From Mycolicibacterium lacusdiani (GTDB taxonomy: Bacteria; Actinomycetota; Actinomycetes; Mycobacteriales; Mycobacteriaceae): 64,000 bases of DNA. The DNA is taken from the NCBI RefSeq assembly GCF_021916785.1, contig NZ_JAKCFC010000010.1, forward strand, positions 62,001-126,000, read 5' to 3'. Under the pieces are notes generated by a model. It saw only the letters and a list, made by a program, of their open reading frames with translations. It did not search any database and was not told the DNA's origin. Shown here piece after piece: positions 8,108-16,703 of this stretch. Numbering within the stretch: position 1 is the first letter of the stretch; each line of letters starts with the position of its first letter. A program made the translations under genes and the position numbers.

Positions 8108-9648
8108 GTGGTCGGTCCCTTCATCATGAAGTGCATCAATGTCTCCTGGGCAGCGTCCGCGCGGTGTACCTCACCGGTGAGCCTGCCCTCGTTGAGGGTG
8201 TAGATCCGATCGCACAGGCCGATCAGCTCCGGCAGTTCGGAAGAGATGACGATCACCGACTTGCCCTGCGCAGCAAGGTCGTTGATGATCGTGTAGATCT
8301 CGTACTTGGCGCCGACGTCGATGCCGCGTGTCGGCTCGTCGAGGATCAGCACGTCCGGGTCGGCGAAGATCCACTTGCTCAGCACCACCTTCTGCTGATT
8401 GCCGCCCGACAGGTTGCCGGTGATCGATTTCACCGATTGCGCCTTGATGCGCATGTCCTTGCGGAAGCGCTCGGCGACCACCGTCTCTTCGTGCTCGTTG
8501 ACGACCGATGCCCTGCTCACCTTCGACAGCGAAGCCAACGTCACGCTGCGGGCGATGTCGTCCATCAGGTTGAGGCCGTAGTGCTTGCGGTCCTCGGTGG
8601 CGTAGGCGATGCCGTGACCGATCGCCTCTGACACGGTGCGCGTCCGAATCTCCCTACCGTCCTTGAAGACCGCGCCGCCACCCTTCTTTCCGTAGCTGCG
8701 GCCGAAGACACTCATCGCCAACTCGGTGCGCCCTGCGCCCATGAGGCCGGCGAGGCCGACGACTTCACCGCGCCGCACGTTGATGGAGACGCCGTCGACC
8801 ACCTTGCGCTGCTGGTCGAGTGGATGGAACACCGTCCAGTCCTCGACGGCGAAGGTGACGTCGCCGATGGCGTGCGGGCTCCGCTCGGGGAAGCGGTCGA
8901 CCATGTCGCGGCCCACCATCCCGCGGATCACGTGTTCCTCCGTGAGCCCCGTTTCGACCGGCCGGGTTTCGATGGTCTGTCCGTCGCGCAGGATGGTGAT
9001 CGTGTCGGCGACCCGCATCACCTCGTTGAGCTTGTGCGAGATGATGATGCAGGTCAGGCCTTGGGTCTTGAGTTCGACGATGAGGTCGAGCAGATGCCTG
9101 CTGTCCTCGTCGTTGAGCGCCGCGGTGGGCTCGTCGAGGATCAGGAGCTTGACCTTCTTCGACAGCGCCTTGGCGATCTCGACCAGTTGCTGCTTGCCGA
9201 CGCCGATGTCGGCGATCCGCGTATGCGGGCTCTCCTGCAGACCGACCCGTTCGAGCAGTCGCTGTGCGTGGGTCATCGTCTCGTGCCAGCTGATGACCCC
9301 GGCGGACGCGTGTTCGTTGCCGAGGAAGACGTTCTCGGCGATCGACAACACGGGTACCAGCGCGAGTTCCTGGTGGATGATCACGATGCCGCGCCGCTCG
9401 CTGGACCGGATGTCCTTGAACTCGCCACTGGCGCCGTCGAAGACGATGTCGCCCTCATAGCTGCCGTGGGGGTAGATGCCGCTGAGCACCTTCATCAGAG
9501 TCGACTTACCAGCACCATTCTCGCCGCAGATCGCGTGCACCTCGCCGGTGCGCACGGTGAGGTTGACGTCGCTCAGGGCGGTGACGTCGCCGAACCGCTT
9601 GGTGATGCCGCGCATCTCGAGCAGCGGCGCGGCCGCGGCATCGTTCAC
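8104..9648 (-). CDS. mmsA: Multiple-monosaccharide ABC transporter ATPase (MmsA/GguA type)
   Basis: The 514-residue cytoplasmic ATPase contains two fused nucleotide-binding domains. The first domain has Walker A GENGAGKSTLMKV and Walker B LLILDEPTAAL. The second has the signature LSGGNQQKV and DVLILDEPTRGIDVGA; as usual for sugar importers its own Walker A is degenerate (GLMGAGRTELAM). Start GTG 9648 overlaps the chvE TGA as GTGA. It energises the MmsB permease for sugar uptake. Confidence 0.92.
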   Translation of the reverse strand: MNDAAAAPLLEMRGITKRFGDVTALSDVNLTVRTGEVHAICGENGAGKSTLMKVLSGIYPHGSYEGDIVFDGASGEFKDIRSSERRGIVIIHQELALVPVLSIAENVFLGNEHASAGVISWHETMTHAQRLLERVGLQESPHTRIADIGVGKQQLVEIAKALSKKVKLLILDEPTAALNDEDSRHLLDLIVELKTQGLTCIIISHKLNEVMRVADTITILRDGQTIETRPVETGLTEEHVIRGMVGRDMVDRFPERSPHAIGDVTFAVEDWTVFHPLDQQRKVVDGVSINVRRGEVVGLAGLMGAGRTELAMSVFGRSYGKKGGGAVFKDGREIRTRTVSEAIGHGIAYATEDRKHYGLNLMDDIARSVTLASLSKVSRASVVNEHEETVVAERFRKDMRIKAQSVKSITGNLSGGNQQKVVLSKWIFADPDVLILDEPTRGIDVGAKYEIYTIINDLAAQGKSVIVISSELPELIGLCDRIYTLNEGRLTGEVHRADAAQETLMHFMMKGPTT

Positions 9649-10748
9649 GCGACCTGTGCAGCCGTGTAGTAGCCGGAGTCGACGAGCACCTTCTGGTAGT
9701 TGTCCTTGTCGACGCTGACCGGTTCGAGCAGGAATGCCGGGACGACCTTCACCCCGTTCTCGTAGGTCGTGGTGTCGTTGACCTCGGGGGTGCCGCCCGT
9801 CAGCAGCGAATCGGCCATCTGCACAGCAGATTTGGCGAGTTCACGGGTGTCCTTGAACACCGTCTGCGTCTGCTCGCCTGCGATGATCGACTTGACCGAG
9901 GCCAGTTCGGCGTCCTGGCCGGTGACGATCGGCAGCCGCTTGTCGGGGGTACCGTATCCGGCGCTCTTCAAGGCGGAGATGATCCCGAGCGACATGCCGT
10001 CGTAGGGGGACAGGACCGCGTCCACCCGGCCGCTGGTGTAGGCCTTGCTCAGCAGGTTGTCCATGCGCGACTGCGCGAGGCCACCGTCCCAGCGCAGAGT
10101 CGCCACCTGGTCGAAAGTGGTCTGACCGCTCTTGACGACGAGCTTGCCGCTGTCGATGAAGGGCTGCAGGACGCTCATCGCGCCGTTGAAGAAGAACGTC
10201 GCATTGTTGTCGTCCGGCGATCCGGCGAACAGCTCGATGTTGAAGGGCCCCTTGCCCGAAGCGAGACCCAGCTTGTCGGTGATGTAAGACGCCTGCAGCA
10301 CGCCGACCTTGAAGTTGTCGAACGTGGCGTAGTAGTCGACGTTCGCGGTACCTCGAATGAGCCGGTCGTAGCTGACGACGGGGATCTTGGCGTCGGCGGC
10401 GCGCTGGAGGATGTCGGTCAGCGACGAGCCGTCGATCGGTGCGATCACCAAGGCCTTCACGCCCTTGGTGATCATGTTCTCGATCTGCGACACCTGGTTC
10501 TGCACTACGTCGTCGCCGTACTGCAGGTCGGTCTGATAGCCCAGCGCCGTGAACTGCTCGGCCATGTTGTTGCCGTCGGCGACCCAGCGTTCGGAGGACT
10601 TCGTCGGCATCGAGATGCCGACCGTCCCCGTGCGCTCGCCATCGCCGCCACCGGTTGTCTCCGTGGTCGTGGAGCGACCGCAGCCGGCGCTGGCGAGCGC
10701 GGCGACGACGGCGAGCGCGCCCGCGACACGAACAAAGCTCTTGCGCAT
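9645..10748 (-). CDS. chvE: ChvE-type sugar-binding lipoprotein
   Basis: The 367-residue product is the extracytoplasmic sugar receptor of the importer. A lipoprotein signal peptide ends in the lipobox LASAGC, with Cys23 the acylation site. A Thr/Gly-rich linker (residues 24-42) follows. The type-1 periplasmic-binding fold then begins at GTVGISMPTKSSERWVADG, with QNQVSQIENMITKGVKALVI and the closing strand region VKVVPAFLLEPVSVDKDNY typical of ChvE. It is first in a five-gene operon and diverges from a second sugar importer across shared operators. Confidence 0.92.
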   Translation of the reverse strand: MRKSFVRVAGALAVVAALASAGCGRSTTTETTGGGDGERTGTVGISMPTKSSERWVADGNNMAEQFTALGYQTDLQYGDDVVQNQVSQIENMITKGVKALVIAPIDGSSLTDILQRAADAKIPVVSYDRLIRGTANVDYYATFDNFKVGVLQASYITDKLGLASGKGPFNIELFAGSPDDNNATFFFNGAMSVLQPFIDSGKLVVKSGQTTFDQVATLRWDGGLAQSRMDNLLSKAYTSGRVDAVLSPYDGMSLGIISALKSAGYGTPDKRLPIVTGQDAELASVKSIIAGEQTQTVFKDTRELAKSAVQMADSLLTGGTPEVNDTTTYENGVKVVPAFLLEPVSVDKDNYQKVLVDSGYYTAAQVA

Positions 10749-10810
10749 GAATTCCTCCGGTTGATCCCGTGCCGCCCATCTCCGTCGCGGGGCGGCAGGC
10801 CACCAGCGAT

Positions 10811-10825
10811 GTGAGCGCTAACATT
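10811..10825. promoter_or_regulatory. LacI-type operator O1 (chvE side)
   Basis: TGTGAGCGCTAACAT matches the LacI-family dyad pattern TGTGANCGNTNACA. It lies just downstream of the predicted chvE -10, where a repressor would block transcription. Confidence 0.65.
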
Positions 10826-10830
10826 GAAGA

Positions 10831-10860
10831 TCATGTGACGCGGCTCACGGCTTTGTCAAG
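10831..10860 (-). promoter_or_regulatory. Predicted chvE operon promoter
   Basis: Read on the minus strand, -35 TTGACA (10860-10855) and -10 CATGAT (10836-10831) are spaced by 18 bases. A further dyad, GTGAC-N4-GCTCAC (10836-10849), fills the spacer. Operator O1 follows immediately downstream. Confidence 0.55.
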
Positions 10861-10876
10861 GATCGCCGGGCGCCGA

Positions 10877-10890
10877 TGTGAACGTTCACG
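10877..10890. promoter_or_regulatory. LacI-type operator O2 (central)
   Basis: TGTGAACGTTCACG contains the perfect 12-bp palindrome GTGAACGTTCAC, the ideal centre-CG LacI-family operator. It sits upstream of both divergent promoters and could support looping or tighter repression of each. Confidence 0.65.
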
Positions 10891-10896
10891 AGACCG

Positions 10897-10926
10897 TTGA
10901 CATCGGCTGAATGTGAGCGTTAACAT
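10897..10926 (+). promoter_or_regulatory. Predicted promoter of the furanose importer-ara operon, with operator O3
   Basis: -35 TTGACA (10897-10902) and -10 TAACAT (10921-10926) are separated by 18 bases. The third LacI-type operator, ATGTGAGCGTTAACAT (10911-10926), covers the whole -10, so repressor binding would exclude RNA polymerase. Confidence 0.62.
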
Positions 10927-11035
10927 CCGAGCCAGTGTAATCCCGGTCACAGCGCTTGAGTCCGCACCGCGACCAGCTCTCCGCTCATCATCACCGCCCT
11001 GAACAGGGCGAACGCACCCACCACGAGGAGTCGAC

Positions 11036-12022
11036 GTGAACAGAGTCATGACCGCGATGGCCGTCATCGCCACGGCGGGCGTGCTGGCCGCCTGCGGCAG
11101 CGGACCCGCGCCGGGCACGGCGCCCGGCGCCGGTTCCGAGGGTGGCGCGATCACCATGGGGTTCTCTCAGGTCGGTGCCGAAAGTGGATGGCGAACCGCC
11201 AACACCAAGTCGATTCAGGAAGCGGCGACGGCGGCCGACGTCGACCTCAAGTTCTCCGACGCCAACGGCGAGCAGGAGAACCAGATCAGCGCGATCCGCT
11301 CGTTCGTGCAGCAGCGCGTCGACGTGATCGCGTTCAGCCCGGTGGTTCGCACGGGGTGGGACGCCGTGTTGCTCGAAGCCAAGAACGCCGGAATCCCGGT
11401 GATCCTCACCGACCGGGCCGTCGACACGCAGGAGAAGGACGTCTTCAAGACCTTCGTCGGAGCGGACTTCGTCGAGGAGGGCCGCCGCGCCGGCAAGTGG
11501 GTGGTCGAGCAACACGCGTCGGCACCGGGACCGGTGAACATCGTCCAGCTCGAGGGTACGACGGGTGCCGACCCCGCCATCGAGCGCAACTCCGGATTCG
11601 CCGACGCCATCGCGGCGAACCCCAACCTGAGGGTGATCGCCTCGCAGAGCGGTGATTTCACCCGATCGGGCGGCAAGCAGGTCATGGAGGCGTTCCTGAA
11701 GGCGAACCCGAAGATCGATCTGGTGTTCGCGCAGAACGACGACATGGGTCTGGGTGCGATGGAGGCCATCGAGGCAGCAGGGCTCACTCCCGGCAAGGAC
11801 GTTCAGATCGTCGCCGTGGACGCCACCCATGACGGCATGCAGGCCTTGGCGGACGGCAAGTTCAACTACATCGTCGAGTGCAACCCGCTGCTCGGTCCGC
11901 AGCTCATGGACCTCGCCAAGAAGGTGGTCGCCGGCGAGCCGGTACCGCCGCGCGTCGTCACCCCGGACGAGGCCTTCGACCAGCAGCAGGCCGCGGCCGT
12001 CCTCCCGGACCGCAAGTACTGA
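11036..12022 (+). CDS. Sugar-binding lipoprotein, YtfQ-like (furanose/arabinose importer)
   Basis: The 328-residue receptor is translated from GTG 11036 behind GAGGAG. It has a lipoprotein signal with lipobox VLAAC. The mature domain has the YtfQ-type opening MGFSQVGAESGWRTANTKSI and the central FAQNDDMGLGAMEAIEAAGL segment. YtfQ-type receptors bind galactofuranose and related furanoses, and Shewanella homologues bind L-arabinose. Given the araBDA genes downstream, L-arabinose (furanose form) is the most likely ligand here; this is inference from context. Confidence 0.88.
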   Translation: MNRVMTAMAVIATAGVLAACGSGPAPGTAPGAGSEGGAITMGFSQVGAESGWRTANTKSIQEAATAADVDLKFSDANGEQENQISAIRSFVQQRVDVIAFSPVVRTGWDAVLLEAKNAGIPVILTDRAVDTQEKDVFKTFVGADFVEEGRRAGKWVVEQHASAPGPVNIVQLEGTTGADPAIERNSGFADAIAANPNLRVIASQSGDFTRSGGKQVMEAFLKANPKIDLVFAQNDDMGLGAMEAIEAAGLTPGKDVQIVAVDATHDGMQALADGKFNYIVECNPLLGPQLMDLAKKVVAGEPVPPRVVTPDEAFDQQQAAAVLPDRKY

Positions 12023-12047
12023 CGCGCGCCCAGACGAGGAATTCCCC

Positions 12048-13580
12048 ATGACCGCTTCGGTTCTCGCGCCCGCCGACACCCCCGTGGTCGACATGCGCAA
12101 CGTCACCATCGGCTTCCCCGGTGTCAAGGCACTCGACGGTGTCGACTTCCGGCTGCTGCCTGGCGAGATCCACGCGTTGATGGGCGAGAACGGCGCTGGG
12201 AAGTCGACGCTGATCAAGGCGCTCACCGGTGTCTACGACATCGACGCGGGACGCATCGCCGTCGACGGCGTCGAGCAGCGGTTCAGCGGTCCGCGCCACG
12301 CGCAAGCCGCCGGCATCAGCACCGTCTACCAGGAGGTCAACCTCTGCACCAATCTGACCGTGGCGGAGAACATCCTGCTCGGTCGCGAGCCGCGTCGATT
12401 CGGACGCATCGACTACCGGGCAATGAACGAACGGGCCGGCGAACTGCTGGCCGAGCTGGACGTCACCATCGATGCGAGATCCACTCTGGGCGACCATCCG
12501 ATCGCGCTGCAGCAACTGGTCGCCATCGCTCGAGCGACGGCAGTGTCGGCGCGGGTGTTGATCCTCGACGAACCCACGTCCAGCCTCGATGCCGACGAGG
12601 TGGCCGAACTCTTCCGGGTCATGCGCCGCCTGCGCGACGGCGGTACCGCAATCCTGTTCGTGTCGCACTTCCTCGATCAGGTGTACGAGATCTCGGACCG
12701 GATGACGGTGCTACGCAACGGGCGTCTGGTCGGCGAGTACCCGACCGCCGAATTGGACAGGGTGAGCCTGATCGCGGCGATGCTCGGTCACGACCTCGAA
12801 CTGCTCGAGAAGATCGAAGAAGCCGTGGCCACCAGCGAGGACGCGGGCGACGAGACGGTACTGAGCGCGCGGGGGATTGGGCGAGCACCAGGTCTCCATC
12901 CCGTGGACGTCGACGTTCGTCGTGGCGAGGTGGTCGGACTCGCCGGGCTACTCGGTTCCGGCCGAACCGAGCTGGCGCGGCTGCTCTTCGGCGCGGATCG
13001 TCCGACCACCGGCGAGATCTCGGTCAACGGGATGGCAGCAGCGATCCGCTCGCCCCGCGCCGCAATCGCCAAGGGCCTCGCGTTCTCATCGGAGGATCGC
13101 AAGCGCGAGGGGATCGTCGGCGACCTAACCGTGCGCGACAACCTGGTCCTGGCACTGCAGGCGCGTCGCGGGTTCGCACGTCCACTGTCTAGGAAGGCCA
13201 AGGACGACCTGGTGGCGAACTACATGGAAGCGCTCGACATTCGGCCGCGCAACCCGTTGGCACTGGTGCGAAACCTCAGCGGCGGCAATCAACAGAAGGT
13301 GCTGCTGGCGCGGTGGCTCATCACCGAGCCGCAGCTGATCATCCTCGACGAACCCACCCGCGGCATCGACGTGGGCGCGAAGGCCCAGATTCAGCGACTC
13401 GTCACCGATCTCGCCACCGACGGAATGGGCGTGGTCTTCATATCGGCAGAACTCGACGAAGTCGCGCGCATCAGCGACCGCATCGTGGTCCTGCGCGAAG
13501 GACGTCGCATCGCAACGGTCGGCAACGACTGCACGGTGCGGGAACTGACGGCACTGATCGCCGGCGGTGACGTGCGATGA
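12048..13580 (+). CDS. Sugar ABC importer ATPase, YtfR-like
   Basis: The 510-residue tandem ATPase energises the YtfQ-type importer. Domain 1 contains Walker A GENGAGKSTLIKALTG and Walker B RVLILDEPTSSLDADE. Its signature motif is altered (HPIALQQLVAIARA in place of LSGGxxQ). Domain 2 carries a normal LSGGNQQKVLLARWL and LIILDEPTRGIDVGAKAQ. This asymmetry is usual for YtfR/RbsA proteins. ATG 12048 follows GAGGA by about seven bases, and the stop overlaps the next ATG (ATGA). Confidence 0.9.
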   Translation: MTASVLAPADTPVVDMRNVTIGFPGVKALDGVDFRLLPGEIHALMGENGAGKSTLIKALTGVYDIDAGRIAVDGVEQRFSGPRHAQAAGISTVYQEVNLCTNLTVAENILLGREPRRFGRIDYRAMNERAGELLAELDVTIDARSTLGDHPIALQQLVAIARATAVSARVLILDEPTSSLDADEVAELFRVMRRLRDGGTAILFVSHFLDQVYEISDRMTVLRNGRLVGEYPTAELDRVSLIAAMLGHDLELLEKIEEAVATSEDAGDETVLSARGIGRAPGLHPVDVDVRRGEVVGLAGLLGSGRTELARLLFGADRPTTGEISVNGMAAAIRSPRAAIAKGLAFSSEDRKREGIVGDLTVRDNLVLALQARRGFARPLSRKAKDDLVANYMEALDIRPRNPLALVRNLSGGNQQKVLLARWLITEPQLIILDEPTRGIDVGAKAQIQRLVTDLATDGMGVVFISAELDEVARISDRIVVLREGRRIATVGNDCTVRELTALIAGGDVR

Positions 13581-14665
13581 GGCACAAGGTGCTTGCCTCA
13601 CCGCTGCTGTGGCCCGTGGGGGCGCTGATCGCGTTGCTGGCCGTCAACGTCGTCGTGACACCCAGCTTCCTGGCCATCCGCGTTCAGGACGGTCACCTGT
13701 TCGGCAGCGTCATCGACATCCTGCGCAACGGTGCACCCACCATGCTGGTCGCCCTCGGCATGACTTTGGTGATCGCGTCGCGCGGCATCGACCTGTCGGT
13801 GGGCGCCGTCGTCGCCGTCAGTGGAGCCTTGGCATGCGCCCACATCGCCTCCTCGACCGATCCGGCCGGCGCGGGCACCGTGATCACCGCGGCCGCCATT
13901 GCCCTCGGTGTCGCCGTCGCACTCGGCCTGTGGAATGGTGCGCTGGTATCGGTGTTCGGCGTCCAGCCGATCATCGCCACGCTGATCCTGATGACGGCTG
14001 GCCGGGGCATCGCGCTGTTCATCACCGACGGCCAGATCGTCACGGTGACCAGTGCGCCGTTCAAGGTGCTCGGTGCGGGCTACGCGTTCGGCCTCCCGGT
14101 CGCGATCCTGGTGAGCCTCTCCGTGTTCCTGGTCGTCGGTCTGCTCACGCGGCGTACCGCTCTCGGCATGCTGCTCGAGTCCGTCGGCGTCAACCCCGAG
14201 GCGAGTCGGCTCGCCGGGGTGCGGCACCGCTCTATCGTGTTCGCCGTCTACGTGTTCTGCGCGCTGTGCGCCGGAATCGCCGGCCTCATGATCGCGTCGA
14301 ACATCTCCGCCGCCGACGCCAACAACGCGGGGCTCTGGATCGAGATGGACGCCATCCTCGCCGTCGTCATCGGCGGCACGTCGCTGCTCGGCGGACGCTT
14401 CAGCCTGACCGGGACGATCATCGGCGCGCTCATCATCCAGACCCTCACCACCACCGTCTACACCGCAGGGATCACCCCGGAGACCACGCTGGTGTTCAAG
14501 GCGCTCGTCGTCATCGCGGTGTGTCTGCTGCAGGCGCCGAAGTTCCGGGCAGCGCTCACCCGGCGCCGGCCAACCCGCAGCGCCACGGTGTCGACGCCGG
14601 AAGGCGTTGCGCAGGAGACCATCCTGGCGCCTCAGTCGGCAGTGTCCGGGATGGCGACGAAGTGA
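13577..14665 (+). CDS. Sugar ABC importer permease 1, YtfT-like
   Basis: The 362-residue permease has about nine hydrophobic helices. It carries the family motif SRGIDLSVGAVVAVSGALAC and the C-terminal AVVIGGTSLLGGRFSLTGTI. It forms a heterodimer with the next gene product, as YtfT does with YjfF. A 40-residue hydrophilic C-terminal tail (RRRPTRSATVST and on) is longer than in the E. coli protein. It is coupled on both sides by ATGA and GTGA overlaps. Confidence 0.9.
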   Translation: MRHKVLASPLLWPVGALIALLAVNVVVTPSFLAIRVQDGHLFGSVIDILRNGAPTMLVALGMTLVIASRGIDLSVGAVVAVSGALACAHIASSTDPAGAGTVITAAAIALGVAVALGLWNGALVSVFGVQPIIATLILMTAGRGIALFITDGQIVTVTSAPFKVLGAGYAFGLPVAILVSLSVFLVVGLLTRRTALGMLLESVGVNPEASRLAGVRHRSIVFAVYVFCALCAGIAGLMIASNISAADANNAGLWIEMDAILAVVIGGTSLLGGRFSLTGTIIGALIIQTLTTTVYTAGITPETTLVFKALVVIAVCLLQAPKFRAALTRRRPTRSATVSTPEGVAQETILAPQSAVSGMATK

Positions 14666-15672
14666 GCACCGTGAGCGCACCACCGCAAGCCCGGCCCCGG
14701 CCCGTCGTCGGGCACCTCGTTCGACGTGCCCGGGGGCGCTACCTCTCGCCACTGGTGTCGCTGGCCCTGTTCGTCGCGATGTTCGGTGCGCTGATCGCTC
14801 GCTACGACTTCGCCAGCCCCACCCAGGTGTTCTTGAACCTGCTGGTGGACAACGCGTATCTCGTCGTCCTCGCCGTCGGCATGACGTTCGTCATCCTCAC
14901 CGGCGGCATCGACTTGAGCGTCGGATCGGTGGTGGCACTGTCCACGGTGATCGTCGCCACCACGCTTCAGGCCGGCTGGCCGATGCCGCTGGCTGTGGGG
15001 GCGGTGCTGATCGTCGGGCCGCTGCTCGGGCTGATGATGGGGCTCGTCATCGAGTACTTCGACGTCCAGCCGTTCATCGTCACGCTCGCCGGCATGTTCT
15101 TGGCCCGCGGACTCTGCTACGTGATCAGCGTCGACACGCTGCCGATCGAGGACCCGCTGTTGCGCGAGTTCGGGCTGAACTACGTGTACCTGTACGAGGA
15201 CAAGTTCATTCGCTGGACCGTGGTCATCGCCGTCGCGGTGGTCGTGGTCGCGGCGTACGTACTGCACGAGTCCCGTTTCGGCCGGACGGTGTACGCCATC
15301 GGGGGCAACCGCCAGTCGGCGCAACTGATGGGACTCGGCGCCGCACGGGCGCGGGTGTCGGTATACGCGATCAGCGGCCTCTGCGCAGCGCTGGCCGGTC
15401 TGCTGCTCGCCGTCCAGAAGTTGTCCGGATACAGCCTCAACGGCATCGGACTGGAACTCGACGCGATCGCCGCGGCGGTCATCGGCGGAGTCCTGCTCTC
15501 CGGCGGCGTCGGATTCGTCCTGGGCTCCGTCATCGGCGTGCTCGTGCTCGGCACCATCCAGACGTTCGTCACGGCCGAGAACCTCGACTCGTACTGGACC
15601 CGAATCATGACCGGCGTCCTGTTGCTGGTATTCGTCCTGGTTCAACGCCTAGTGATGAGGAAACCCGGATGA
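14662..15672 (+). CDS. Sugar ABC importer permease 2, YjfF-like
   Basis: The 336-residue second permease of the importer starts at GTG 14662, overlapping the upstream TGA. A basic N-terminus (GHLVRRARGRYL) precedes about nine membrane helices. The motif LTGGIDLSVGSVVALSTVIV and the C-terminal VLLSGGVGFVLGSVIGVLVL are conserved. Two different permeases in one operon, rather than one, separate this system from the ChvE-type importer on the other strand. Its stop overlaps the LacI regulator start. Confidence 0.9.
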   Translation: MSTVSAPPQARPRPVVGHLVRRARGRYLSPLVSLALFVAMFGALIARYDFASPTQVFLNLLVDNAYLVVLAVGMTFVILTGGIDLSVGSVVALSTVIVATTLQAGWPMPLAVGAVLIVGPLLGLMMGLVIEYFDVQPFIVTLAGMFLARGLCYVISVDTLPIEDPLLREFGLNYVYLYEDKFIRWTVVIAVAVVVVAAYVLHESRFGRTVYAIGGNRQSAQLMGLGAARARVSVYAISGLCAALAGLLLAVQKLSGYSLNGIGLELDAIAAAVIGGVLLSGGVGFVLGSVIGVLVLGTIQTFVTAENLDSYWTRIMTGVLLLVFVLVQRLVMRKPG

Positions 15673-16703
15673 ACAGCCCCTCGATGCCCCCGATGACGCC
15701 CAAGCCGGTCATGGCCGACGTCGCCCGCCTCGCAGGCGTCAGCCACCAGACGGTCTCGCGCGTGATCAACGGCTCGTCGAGCATCCGCCCGGCGACCAAG
15801 GCGCGGGTCGAGCAGGCCATCGAAGAACTCGGGTACCGGCCCAACACCGCGGCGCGGGCGCTGGTGACCAGACGCTCGGGGATCATCGGCATCGTCGGGA
15901 CCAACAGCGCCCAGTACGGCCCCTCGAGCATCCAACGCTTCGTTCAGGAAGCCGCCCACGCGGCGGGCTACTTCTCCAGCCTGGTGCCGCTGTCGGAGAT
16001 CACGCTCGAGGAACTCCGCAGTGCGCTGGACCATCTCGCTCGTCAGTCCGTCGAGGCGATCGTCATGATCGCCGCTCAGGAGGAGGCGCTGGCCGTCGTG
16101 CACTCCGCCGACGCCGGCTTGCCGCTGATCGTGGTCGAAGGCGATCTCTCGGGACGCGGGCTCAGCGTCGGCGTCGACCAGATCGACGGAGCGCGCCAAG
16201 CCACCCGGCATCTGATCGACCTCGGGCATCGCGCGATCGTCCACGTCTCGGGTCCGATGACCTGGACCGAGGCAAAGGGTCGCCGGACCGGGTACGAGGC
16301 GGCGCTGCGCGATTCCGGGCTGACGGTGCCCGAGGAGCACTGGGAAGGCGACTGGACGCCGGCACGCGGGTACGAGATCGGCCGCGAGCTGGCGCGACGG
16401 GGTGACGCGACGGGTGTGTTCGTCGCCAACGACCAGATGGCGATCGGCGTGCTGCACGCGTTCGCCGAGGCGGGCGTGCGAGTCCCGGAGGACGTCAGCG
16501 TCGTCGGATTCGACGACATTCCCGAAGCCGGCTACCTCAACCCCGCGCTCACCACCATCAGGCAGGACTTTCAGGCCGTCGGCCAACGGGCGATCGATCT
16601 GGTGACGACGACGTTGAACGGGATGTCGGCCTCCGTACCGCTCCTTCCCCCCGAACTCATCATCCGCAAGAGCACGCAACGCACTAGGAGACCCCTTGAG
16701 TGA
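15669..16703 (+). CDS. LacI family regulator of the sugar/arabinose genes
   Basis: The 344-residue repressor has a LacI helix-turn-helix at residues about 14-34 (VMADVARLAGVSHQTVSRVI), the hinge PNTAARALVTRRS, and a periplasmic-binding-like effector domain ending in the conserved GFDDIPEAGYLNPALTTIRQ. It sits inside the operon it probably controls, between transport and catabolic genes. The three TGTGANCGNTNACA sites upstream of both importers have exactly the symmetry expected for this family. The inducer is inferred to be L-arabinose or a derivative. Confidence 0.92.
   Translation: MNSPSMPPMTPKPVMADVARLAGVSHQTVSRVINGSSSIRPATKARVEQAIEELGYRPNTAARALVTRRSGIIGIVGTNSAQYGPSSIQRFVQEAAHAAGYFSSLVPLSEITLEELRSALDHLARQSVEAIVMIAAQEEALAVVHSADAGLPLIVVEGDLSGRGLSVGVDQIDGARQATRHLIDLGHRAIVHVSGPMTWTEAKGRRTGYEAALRDSGLTVPEEHWEGDWTPARGYEIGRELARRGDATGVFVANDQMAIGVLHAFAEAGVRVPEDVSVVGFDDIPEAGYLNPALTTIRQDFQAVGQRAIDLVTTTLNGMSASVPLLPPELIIRKSTQRTRRPLE

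Noticed and set aside
6845..8203. 452-codon plus-strand frame
   Set aside because: Antisense shadow of the MmsB permease; rich in Asp, His and Arg with no fold-like pattern.
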